A stretch of 38,857 nucleotides of DNA from positions 1 to 38,857 of the forward strand of contig CAHJWI010000039.1 in NCBI GenBank assembly GCA_903642225.1, in the 5' to 3' direction. Position 1 is the first letter of the stretch. Each line of letters starts with the position of its first letter. Origin of the DNA: Acidobacteriaceae bacterium (lineage in GTDB: Bacteria > Acidobacteriota > Terriglobia > Terriglobales > Acidobacteriaceae). The notes below the pieces were generated by a model. It saw only the letters and a list, made by a program, of their open reading frames with translations, searched no databases and was not told where the DNA came from. The position numbers and the translations under genes were made by a program. This document shows, piece after piece, positions 15,495 through 22,124 of this stretch.

Positions 15495-16502
15495 ATGGCG
15501 AGTTACGGGAAGGCCGGTGCGACGGGAGAACTTGCGCTGATCGGGGACATCGGGGAGCGCGCGGCAAGGCTGGGTCCGTCGAGTGCGGTGCGGGTGGGCA
15601 TTGGGGATGATTGCGCGGTGCTGCGGCCAAGGGCTGACACCGACGTGGTGGTGACGACGGATTTTTCGCTGGAGGGGAGGCATTTTCGGCGGGATTGGCA
15701 TCCGGCTGCATCTGCCGGGCACCGCTGTCTGGCGAGGGGTTTGAGCGACCTAGCGGCGATGGGTGCGGAGCCGTTGAGTGCGTTTTTGTCATTGGCGGTA
15801 CCGGCGGGGCTGCAGACGACGGCTGCGGGACGGCGATGGGTTGGGGGATTTCTGGATGGCTTGTTTCGCCTTGCGGAGGCCACAGGGACACCGCTGAGCG
15901 GGGGCGATACGGCAACGGCACCGGATGGGAATGTGCTGGCGGACATTGTGCTGACAGGGACGGTTCCGCGGGGGAAGGCCCTGCTGCGGAGCGGCGCGCG
16001 GGTGGGAGACCTGCTGTACGTGACGGGAGCGCTGGGCGGGGCGGCGGCGGAGTTGCGGATGCTGGAGGAGCAACCGAAGAGGTTTCGGGCGGCGGTGGCT
16101 GATGGGACGCACCCGCAGCTTTTTCCGGAGGCTAGGCTCCAGGTTGGACGGGTACTGGTGAGGCGTAGGCTGTCGCGGGCCGCGATGGATTTGAGCGATG
16201 GGTTGTCGACGGATTTGCGGCACCTTTGCGAGGCGTCGGGGGTGGGTGCGGTGGTGGAGGCGGAGCGGCTACCGTTGCACACGTTAGCGATGGCCATGCC
16301 GGATGGGTTGAGCCTGGCGCTAAACGGTGGCGAGGATTATGAGTTGTTGTTTGCTGCGGGTGCTGCGATGCGGGTACCCAGGCGGATTGCAGGCGTTGCG
16401 GTTACGCGGATCGGAGAGGTGACAGCGGGTGGTGAGGTGGTATTGCGGGAGGGTGGGGTGAGTTCCCTGCTGGCGGCGAAGGGTTGGGAGCACCGGTTTT
16501 GA
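15495..16502 (+). CDS. thiL: Thiamine-monophosphate kinase
   Basis: This is a 335-aa protein of normal ThiL length. ThiL phosphorylates thiamine monophosphate with ATP to thiamine diphosphate, the last step of the pathway, in the cytoplasm. Signatures in order: GIGDDCAVLRP (metal/phosphate-binding Asp pair), VVTTDFSLEGRHFR, ARGLSDLAAMGAEPL, then GGDTATAP, GAALGG-type loop (TGALGGAAAEL), AAMDLSDGLSTDL, and NGGEDYELLFA near the C-terminus. These cover both AIRS-type halves. An in-frame GTG at 15489 is possible but ATG 15495 is preferred. Its stop overlaps a TTG start of the next gene. No TPP riboswitch is visible upstream. Confidence 0.96.
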   Translation: MASYGKAGATGELALIGDIGERAARLGPSSAVRVGIGDDCAVLRPRADTDVVVTTDFSLEGRHFRRDWHPAASAGHRCLARGLSDLAAMGAEPLSAFLSLAVPAGLQTTAAGRRWVGGFLDGLFRLAEATGTPLSGGDTATAPDGNVLADIVLTGTVPRGKALLRSGARVGDLLYVTGALGGAAAELRMLEEQPKRFRAAVADGTHPQLFPEARLQVGRVLVRRRLSRAAMDLSDGLSTDLRHLCEASGVGAVVEAERLPLHTLAMAMPDGLSLALNGGEDYELLFAAGAAMRVPRRIAGVAVTRIGEVTAGGEVVLREGGVSSLLAAKGWEHRF

Positions 16503-17089
16503 ACGGCATCGGGGAGCAGGTGGGTGAGGTTTCGGTCCAGGGTGAGGGGTGGTCTGCGCGGGTGTTGGCGGGTGCACCGCTGATTGCGCCTGCACGGATG
16601 TTTACGTTTCCGCAAAGCATCGCCGGGGAGGAGGATGCGCTGGCACGAGGGGCACTTTGGGTGGAGGTGCGAGCGGCCGGACGACCGGCGTTTGTGGCGC
16701 AGTGTGCGCGGGGATACGCAACCGATGGTGTGGCGCATGGGTTATGGCAGTTTGGAGACGGATTGCTGGCGGTTGCGGGGGGTTATGCCTATGCCGTCGA
16801 CACCCTTGTGCCGGAGCAGACCAGACTGCTGCCGCTGCGGCCTGCGGTGCAGGTGCTGACTGTGCCGCAGATGAGGGTGGCGGTGCTGGTGGGGTTCCAT
16901 GCGGTGATGGTGGTGGCGGATGGGGAGAGTTGGGAAAGTGGGCGGCTGAGCTGGGAAGGCGTGACGCTGCTGTCGTGCGACGGCGAAGTGCTGCACGGGA
17001 GCGGGTGGGACATGATGGCAGACGAGGAAGTACCGTTTTCGCTGAACCTGCGTACGCGTGCGCTGGAGGGTGGCGGCTATAGGTTCTGA
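16499..17089 (+). CDS. Conserved-looking protein of unknown function downstream of thiL
   Basis: This is a protein of about 196 aa, start uncertain. TTG 16499 overlaps the thiL stop (TTGA); TTG 16484 is the alternative. There is no signal peptide or membrane segment. Repeated short strands such as ALWVEVRAAGRPAFVAQ, GLWQFGDGLLAVAGGYAYAVD and VAVLVGFHAVMVVADGE suggest an all-beta, possibly propeller- or WD-like, soluble protein. It is probably in an operon with thiL and converges on rsmD with a 13-nt overlap. No family recognised. Confidence 0.75.
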   Translation: MNGIGEQVGEVSVQGEGWSARVLAGAPLIAPARMFTFPQSIAGEEDALARGALWVEVRAAGRPAFVAQCARGYATDGVAHGLWQFGDGLLAVAGGYAYAVDTLVPEQTRLLPLRPAVQVLTVPQMRVAVLVGFHAVMVVADGESWESGRLSWEGVTLLSCDGEVLHGSGWDMMADEEVPFSLNLRTRALEGGGYRF

Positions 17090-17655
17090 TCGGTGTGTAC
17101 GGGTGGTGTGGGTACCGCGAAGAAGGAGAGGGCGGCGTCACCCTGGCGGAGGGTGCGGGTGTGGTGCAGGACGCCGTAGGCCTGGGCCAGGTTGACTTTG
17201 CTGGAGTGCTCCGCGATGACGAGTGCGTCCGGTTGCAGGAGCTTGGGGTCATCACCGAGGGTGGTGAGGGTGCGGGTGTATTCCAGAGCTTCGTCGTAGG
17301 GCGGGTCGAGGAAGACGACATCGAACGGTGTGGTGGTGCCCTGGAGCAGGGTAGCGGTTCCTGCGGGGTCGAGGGTGAAGGCCGCGGTGATGGCGAGGGC
17401 GCGGAGGTTGGCGCGGATGCTTTCGAGAGCCGGGCGGCTCTTTTCCGCAAAAGCGACGTGCGTCGCGCCGCGGGAGAGAGCCTCTATGCCGACCGCGCCG
17501 GAGCCGGCGTAGAGGTCTGCGAAGCGTGCGCCGGGAATGCGTGTGGCGATGATGTTGAAGAGAGTCTCACGCAGGCGGTCGCTGGTGGGGCGGGTTGCGG
17601 TGCCGGGTGGTGCCTGCAGGAGGCGTGACCGGAAGGTGCCTGCGATGACGCGCAT
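17077..17655 (-). CDS. rsmD: 16S rRNA (guanine(966)-N2)-methyltransferase
   Basis: This is a 192-aa protein from ATG 17655, which follows AAGGA. The longer frame to 17715 lacks family sequence. RsmD methylates G966 of 16S rRNA using S-adenosylmethionine during 30S maturation. Motifs: MRVIAGTFRSR, then RPTSDRLRETLFNI, FADLYAGSGAVGIEALSRGA (SAM site), and the catalytic DPPY in VVFLDPPYDEALEY. Length matches the family. Divergent from the M50/CBS gene. Confidence 0.96.
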   Translation of the reverse strand: MRVIAGTFRSRLLQAPPGTATRPTSDRLRETLFNIIATRIPGARFADLYAGSGAVGIEALSRGATHVAFAEKSRPALESIRANLRALAITAAFTLDPAGTATLLQGTTTPFDVVFLDPPYDEALEYTRTLTTLGDDPKLLQPDALVIAEHSSKVNLAQAYGVLHHTRTLRQGDAALSFFAVPTPPVHTDQNL

Positions 17656-17718
17656 GTTCGTCCTTCTGCAGCACGACTGGCGTGCCTGTTGCGAAAGCAT
17701 ACCGGTTGGCGGCACCGG

Positions 17719-17724
17719 TACAAT
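17719..17724 (+). promoter_or_regulatory. Putative -10 box (TACAAT) of the M50-like gene
   Basis: TACAAT ends 6 nt before ATG 17731 in the rsmD/M50 divergent gap. It is a good match to the -10 consensus; no clear -35 is seen. Confidence 0.4.
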
Positions 17725-17730
17725 CTTGGG

Positions 17731-18852
17731 ATGCGAACGCCGTCGTTTCCGCTGGGCAGGATATTTGGCGTGGAACTGCGTTTACATGTGTACTTTGCCG
17801 CCGCCGTTTTTTTGTTGATGCTGTATGCGTCGTTGCTGGGCGTGGCGATGCGGCGAGGTGCGATGCTGGCACTGTTGTTGCTGTTTGCGGTGGCCGTGCG
17901 CGAAACAGGGCGTGCGCTGGCGGCCGCGTGGGCCGGCAAGGATTTGCGACGTCTGGTGCTGCTGCCAACGGGAGCGATGGCGACGTATGCCGACGAGCCG
18001 ACGCAGGAGCCCAGGCACGAGCGGTTGATGGCGATGGCCGGGCCGGTGTCAAACTTTGTACTGGCGTTGACGATGGCGCTACTGACGTTTTCAGCGACGT
18101 CGCAGGTAAACCTGTTTCAGAGGCACTTGATGGAGCCGCAGCATCTGCTGCGGGCGGCGATTTGGGTGCAGATTGTGTTGGGTGGGATTCACCTGCTGCC
18201 GGCGTCGCCGCTGGATGCGGGTGTGATTTTGCGGCGACAGTTTGTGCGCTCACGGGGCACGGCGCGCGGTGCCAAGGCCGCGGCGGGAGTGGGCCAGGCG
18301 ATTGGCTGGGTGCTTGTGCTGGTGGGGGCGGTAAGCCAGGAGATGATGCTGACGCTGATGGGTGGCACGGTGCTGCTGACAGCGCAGGCCGAGGGGCACG
18401 CGCTTGTGGCGAAGGATGCGGCGACCGGGCTGAAGATGAGGGATGTAATGCTGCGGGAGTGGACGAGCCTGGACGCGAGCGACACGCTGGAGGACGCGCT
18501 GCGGCTGAGCCATCACTCATTGCAGCAGGTGTTTCCTGTGCTGCGTGGATCGGTGGTGGTGGGTTCGGTGGCGCGCAGTTCCCTGCTGCTTGCACTGCAG
18601 ACGGACGGCAATGGATTTGTGCAGGGTGTGATGACGCGAGGTGTGCAGGCCGCACGACCGGATGATCTGCTGGTGGGGACGGTGCAGAGCGCAGCGGGGG
18701 CAGCCGGTGCGCTGACGGCGGTGATGCCGATTGTGGAGGGCGACCGCGTGGTAGGCATGGTGACGCCGCAGAACCTATTACAGACGATGGGCCACCTGGG
18801 GCAAACGCGGCGGCTGCTGGAGCGCGCGGCCAAGCCGAAGCGTCAACGGTGA
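17731..18852 (+). CDS. Site-2-protease (M50B)/CBS family membrane protein with degenerate active site
   Basis: This is a 373-aa protein from ATG 17731. The layout matches M50B proteases of the Rip3 type: helices at about 14-34 and 40-56, the active-site helix, LLPTGAMATYADEP, then ERLMAMAGPVSNFVLAL, and the NLLPxxPLDGG-like motif HLLPASPLDAGVIL (D162 kept). A C-terminal pair of CBS domains covers about 235-360 (MRDVMLREWTSLDASDTLEDAL; MTRGVQAARPDDLLVGT). The zinc-binding HExxH is replaced by R57-E-T-G-R61 (codons CGC and CGT, each one transition from His). Two of the zinc ligands are lost, so proteolysis is not expected. It may be a binding or regulatory pseudoprotease sensing nucleotides through CBS. 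Its TGA overlaps the ATG of rsmI. Confidence 0.88.
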   Translation: MRTPSFPLGRIFGVELRLHVYFAAAVFLLMLYASLLGVAMRRGAMLALLLLFAVAVRETGRALAAAWAGKDLRRLVLLPTGAMATYADEPTQEPRHERLMAMAGPVSNFVLALTMALLTFSATSQVNLFQRHLMEPQHLLRAAIWVQIVLGGIHLLPASPLDAGVILRRQFVRSRGTARGAKAAAGVGQAIGWVLVLVGAVSQEMMLTLMGGTVLLTAQAEGHALVAKDAATGLKMRDVMLREWTSLDASDTLEDALRLSHHSLQQVFPVLRGSVVVGSVARSSLLLALQTDGNGFVQGVMTRGVQAARPDDLLVGTVQSAAGAAGALTAVMPIVEGDRVVGMVTPQNLLQTMGHLGQTRRLLERAAKPKRQR

Positions 18853-19763
18853 TGGACGCGGAGACGGAAGAGTTACTGCTGAGCGTGCCGGCGCGGCCGC
18901 GGGGACCGCTGCTGCCGGGGCTGTACCTGGTAGCCACGCCAATTGGGAACCTGGAAGACATGACCCTGCGGGGGCTGCGGGTGCTGCGGGAGTGCGACCG
19001 GATTGCGTGCGAGGATACGCGGCAGACGGCGAAGCTGCTGGCGTATTTCGGCATTCAGAAACCATTGGTGAGCTACCACCTGCACAACGAGCTTGGGCGG
19101 GCGGAAGAGCTGGCGGCTCAGCTGTTGGCGGGTGAGCGGATTGCCGTAGTGAGCGATGCGGGGACGCCTGGCATTGCTGACCCTGGTGTGGCGGTGGTGG
19201 CGGCGGCGATCACGGCGGGGGTGCGGGTGTTTGCGGTGCCGGGGGCTAATGCGGCCCTGGGTGCGCTGGTGATTAGTGGATTGTCGACGGAGCAGTTTGC
19301 GTTTCGAGGTTTCCTGCCAAGCAAAGGCGGCGAGCGGCGGACGTTGCTGGAAAGTGTGCTGTGCGAGATGCGGGCTGCCGCTGTGCCGATGACGCAGGTG
19401 TTTTATGAGACGCCGCACCGGGTGGTGGATGCGCTGGCGGACGTGGCTGCGGTGTTTGGCGGAGAGTATCGCGTGGCTCTGGCGCGGGAGTTGACGAAGC
19501 TGCACGAGGAGATGCTGCGCGGGACGGTGGATGAAGTGCGAGCGGTGCTGGCGGCTCGGGAGAGCGTGCGAGGTGAGATGGTGCTGCTGCTGGATGGGAC
19601 GGTGGCGTCGGCGGCGGAAGCAGGTGGGAGTGTGGCAGATGCGGTGCGGGCGCTGATGGCTGCCGGGTCGGACGAGGGAGATGCGGTGAAGCGGGTGGCG
19701 CGGGAGCGCGGCGTGGGCAAGAGCGAGGCTTACCGGGAGTGGCAGCGCGGGAAGAAGCGATAG
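18852..19763 (+). CDS. rsmI: 16S rRNA (cytidine(1402)-2'-O)-methyltransferase
   Basis: This is a 303-aa protein from ATG 18852 (TGATG overlap with the previous gene); GTG 18849 is one codon upstream. RsmI adds a 2'-O-methyl to C1402 of 16S rRNA in the decoding centre. Tetrapyrrole-methylase-fold motifs: LYLVATPIGNLEDMTLR, IACEDTRQTAKLL, VVSDAGTPGIADPG, VPGANAALGALVISGL, then FRGFLPSKGGER and FYETPHRVVDAL, ELTKLHEE. All are hallmark RsmI blocks. A GKSEAYREWQ C-terminal helix completes it. It converges on tilS. Confidence 0.97.
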   Translation: MDAETEELLLSVPARPRGPLLPGLYLVATPIGNLEDMTLRGLRVLRECDRIACEDTRQTAKLLAYFGIQKPLVSYHLHNELGRAEELAAQLLAGERIAVVSDAGTPGIADPGVAVVAAAITAGVRVFAVPGANAALGALVISGLSTEQFAFRGFLPSKGGERRTLLESVLCEMRAAAVPMTQVFYETPHRVVDALADVAAVFGGEYRVALARELTKLHEEMLRGTVDEVRAVLAARESVRGEMVLLLDGTVASAAEAGGSVADAVRALMAAGSDEGDAVKRVARERGVGKSEAYREWQRGKKR

Positions 19764-19783
19764 GGTTTCTGGCGACGAGAAGA

Positions 19784-19824
19784 GCAGGTTTCTCCGCTGC
19801 GCTTCGCTTCGGTCGAAATGACAG
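19784..19824 (+). repeat. Dispersed repeat, family A, copy 3 (best core)
   Basis: GCAGGTTTCTCCGCTGCGCT then TCGCTTCGGTCGAAATGACAG. Short inverted parts (GCGCTTCGC) can pair. It lies between the convergent rsmI and tilS genes and differs from copy 4 at only a few positions. Confidence 0.85.
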
Positions 19825-19856
19825 TTTGTGTGTCGCGGGCGTGAGAACCCGGTGGG

Positions 19857-20960
19857 TCATGGATTGCGGGAGAGGCGGAGCTCGCGGACGCTGCGTTCTG
19901 CGTGGAGGCCATTGCGGAGTTGCAGGCGGCTGTTGGGTTTGGTGGGCACGGTTGGGTCCGGCGGGGCGTTGGTGGGCGCGAGCCCGGAGAGCTGGAGGAG
20001 GCGCAGGGTTTCAGCAGAGGTGAGGGGGACGCCCATGCGGCCGGCGGCGAGGCGGAGCAGGCGTCGACGGCTGGGAAGATCGAGGGTGCGCAGGCGGGCG
20101 ATGTCGAAGGCGACCGTTTGCTCTTCCGGGCCTGTGCTGACGGTTCGGCCACCGCCGCGGACGGGCCGGCCTGGGATGGCGAGCTCCGTGTAGAGGCGGG
20201 CGGTTTCTGCTGACCAGCGGGCCTCTTCTTCGCGGGCGAGCTCGGCGGTTTGGGACAGGGTTTGCGCGAGATTGGGGTTGAGGTCGCGCAGGAGCGGCAT
20301 GAGGTGGTGGCGGACGCGGTTGCGGGTGTGTGCGTCGGTTGCGTTGGTCGAGTCTTCGCGCCAGGGCTGGTTGCGGGCCTGGAGGAAGGCGACGACCTGT
20401 TCACGGGTGGCCGCCAGCAGGGGGCGGATGACGCGGGCTGCGGAGATTGCGCTCGATGCGGCGGGTGACCCGTCGGCGCTGAGCTCGAGGACAGGAGCGA
20501 TGCCGGCGAGACCCTCAAGCCATGCGCCGCGGATGAGCTTCATGAGGACGGTTTCGGCCTGGTCGTCGGCGGTGTGGGCGGTGGCGACGAGGTCTGCCTG
20601 CTTGTTGTGGAGGACGGTGGCGAAGAAGCGGAGGCGGGCGTGGCGGGCGAGCTCTTCTGTGCCGTTGCTCCCGGTGGGAGCTTCGGCCTGCTGTGCCGGG
20701 ATGCTGGCCTGGGACTCGAGGAGGGGGATGTCTTTGGAGCGGCAGAGGGTGCGGAGGAAGTCGCGGTCGGCGTCGGCTTCTGCGCCGCGGAGGCCGTGGT
20801 GGAGATGGGCGGCGGCGACGGCGATGCCGAAGGCGGCGGCCTGTTCGTGGAGGGCGAGGAGGAGGGCTGTTGAGTCTGCGCCGCCGGAGACGGCGACGGC
20901 GATTCGGGAGCCGGTGGGGAGGAGGGTTCGGTTGAGCGGGAGGGTGGAGCTTTTCGCCAT
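19857..20960 (-). CDS. tilS: tRNA(Ile)-lysidine synthase
   Basis: This is a 367-aa protein from ATG 20960. The frame stays open to 21305 but the extra part is repeat-derived sequence. TilS uses ATP and lysine to convert C34 of the CAU tRNA to lysidine so that it reads AUA. The PP-loop ATP-binding motif SGGADST is at residues 25-31. HLHHGLRGAEADADRDFL, the TAHTADDQAETVLMKLIRG block and the GL.GI.P-like GLAGIAPVLEL with RPLLAATREQVVAFL are all TilS signatures. WREDSTNATDAHTRNRVRHHL gives the conserved NxxRNRVR motif. Length is on the short side, with a reduced C-terminal domain. Confidence 0.96.
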   Translation of the reverse strand: MAKSSTLPLNRTLLPTGSRIAVAVSGGADSTALLLALHEQAAAFGIAVAAAHLHHGLRGAEADADRDFLRTLCRSKDIPLLESQASIPAQQAEAPTGSNGTEELARHARLRFFATVLHNKQADLVATAHTADDQAETVLMKLIRGAWLEGLAGIAPVLELSADGSPAASSAISAARVIRPLLAATREQVVAFLQARNQPWREDSTNATDAHTRNRVRHHLMPLLRDLNPNLAQTLSQTAELAREEEARWSAETARLYTELAIPGRPVRGGGRTVSTGPEEQTVAFDIARLRTLDLPSRRRLLRLAAGRMGVPLTSAETLRLLQLSGLAPTNAPPDPTVPTKPNSRLQLRNGLHAERSVRELRLSRNP

Positions 20961-21000
20961 GGAGTGATGGTAGCGGGTGGGGTCGCTCTTCGAGCGAATG

Positions 21001-21085
21001 AGCGCTGCGCGCTGGACCCCACCCTTTCGCGCGTTGAAGGTTCGCAGTACTTCGAAGGTTTTGAACGCGAAGGAATGGGGCACCC
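21001..21085 (+). repeat. Dispersed palindromic repeat, family B, copy 3
   Basis: AGCGCTGCGCGCTGGACCCC opens and GGAATGGGGCACCC closes. The middle carries CGCGCGTTGAAGGTTCG and CGAAGGTTTTGAACGCG, which pair, so the hairpin is longer than in copy 2. It sits upstream of tilS in the gap 20961-21329. Confidence 0.78.
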
Positions 21086-21108
21086 GGTTCCGTGGTGTCT
21101 GGTGGGGT

Positions 21109-21216
21109 ATGCGGATGCCGGAGATGAGAGTTGCAGGCGTGGAAGATGCGGCGCTGATTGCGATGCATCGGCACCGAATGTTTGGGGACAACGGGTTTGC
21201 GACGGTGGGGCTTAGA
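21109..21216 (+). pseudogene. Remnant of a GNAT acetyltransferase gene (N-terminal fragment)
   Basis: Starting at ATG 21109 or 21124, the + strand encodes MRVAGVEDAALIAMHRHRM, then FGDNGFATV, which closely follows the first 30 residues of GNAT acetyltransferases (R.A..EDA..IA.HR.RMF.D.G). Beyond about 21210 the similarity stops and the reading frame runs on into unrelated sequence (to 21534, antisense to yqeY). The catalytic acetyl-CoA-binding half is absent. This looks like a gene broken by an insertion or deletion next to a repeat. The following 21217-21329 shows no gene. Confidence 0.5.
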
Positions 21217-21329
21217 AACAAGAGCTGCGCTTCTTCAAAACCGACTGCACGCTTCCACATTCGACCGCAGGAGCTTGCTTTCGCTGGATCGAAGACGACT
21301 CGCACTGTGCTCCCTCCGCTTGCGTGTGA

Positions 21330-21797
21330 TTACCTGGCGAGTTCTTCTTTGAGGATGGTCGAGACGGTTTTGTTGTCGGCGTGCAGGCCATCTGCAAGGA
21401 TGCGTTGCTGGACGACGCGCATGACGGGGCCCATTTCCTTAAGGGTGGGGCGGGCACCGTCGGTGGTCATGTGGACGATGGCACCGTGGACGACGCGGCG
21501 GATTTCGTCCTCACCGGCGGTTTGCGGCAGGTAGGCCGAAATGATGGTGAACTCTTCGAGCTCTTTGGCGGCGAGCTCGGGACGGTCGCCTTGGGTGAAC
21601 TGCTCGGCTGCGTCTTTGCGCTGCTTGAGCATGGTTTGCAGGGCGGCAATCTCTTCGGCGTCGGTGAGGGGCTCGCGCTTATCGATCTCCTTGCTTTTGA
21701 GGGTGGACTTGGCCATGCGCAGGGTTTCAAGGCGGAGCGCCTCGCGCGCCTTCATGGCGGTGATGATGTCGGTTTCGATTTGTTGGAGGATTGCCAT
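21330..21797 (-). CDS. YqeY/GatB-tail domain protein
   Basis: This is a 155-aa protein from ATG 21797, preceded by AAAGGA. The whole length matches the YqeY family, which shares the helical tRNA-contacting tail of GatB and GatE. Markers: ILQQIETDIITAMKAREALR, LETLRMAKSTLKSKEIDKRE, then MLKQRKDAAEQFTQGDRPELA and ISAYLPQTAGEDEIRRVV. The exact role in bacteria is not firmly known; a link to tRNA amidotransfer is assumed from homology. gatB itself lies about 8 kb away in this window. Confidence 0.92.
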   Translation of the reverse strand: MAILQQIETDIITAMKAREALRLETLRMAKSTLKSKEIDKREPLTDAEEIAALQTMLKQRKDAAEQFTQGDRPELAAKELEEFTIISAYLPQTAGEDEIRRVVHGAIVHMTTDGARPTLKEMGPVMRVVQQRILADGLHADNKTVSTILKEELAR

Positions 21798-21904
21798 AGA
21801 TGGTCCTTTGGATGCGTGTTTGAGTTTAGCGCGCGGAGCGGGTGGGGGGTTGTGGCGGGCGATGCGCCGCGCCTTTAGCGCTTGGGTGGCTGGTGGGTGC
21901 TGTA

Positions 21905-21923
21905 CCTGGGCCTTTGGCCCAGG
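21905..21923. repeat. Perfect GC-rich palindrome (family C)
   Basis: CCTGGGCC TTT GGCCCAGG forms an 8-bp stem with a TTT loop. A second imperfect hairpin, GCGCCTTTAGCGC, lies at 21869-21881, and GGGCCCTTGACCCT follows at 21937. Together they form a short cluster of REP-like palindromes in the 327-nt gap 21798-22124. Confidence 0.7.
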
Positions 21924-22029
21924 CTGTTATGCGGTCGGGCCCTTGACCCTTAGGGACATGGTTGAAGGAGCGTGTGCCGTGCACCGAGCAAAACAACTGC
22001 GGGCAACGAACGGGCTATGCGAGAGGAAA

Positions 22030-22070
22030 GCAGGTTTCTCCGCTACGCTTCGCTGCGGTCGAAATGACAG
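22030..22070 (+). repeat. Dispersed repeat, family A, copy 4
   Basis: GCAGGTTTCTCCGCTACGCT then TCGCTGCGGTCGAAATGACAG, almost identical to copy 3. It lies about 55 nt upstream of the aminotransferase start, just before its putative promoter. Confidence 0.85.
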
Positions 22071-22112
22071 TCCATTGGTGGGGTGCGCCAAAGGAGGGTG
22101 GCACGGGTTGGG

Positions 22113-22118
22113 TAGACT
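22113..22118 (+). promoter_or_regulatory. Putative -10 box (TAGACT) of the aminotransferase gene
   Basis: TAGACT ends 6 nt before ATG 22125. The same hexamer stands before mfd. No convincing -35 is seen. Confidence 0.4.
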
Positions 22119-22124
22119 AGGGGC

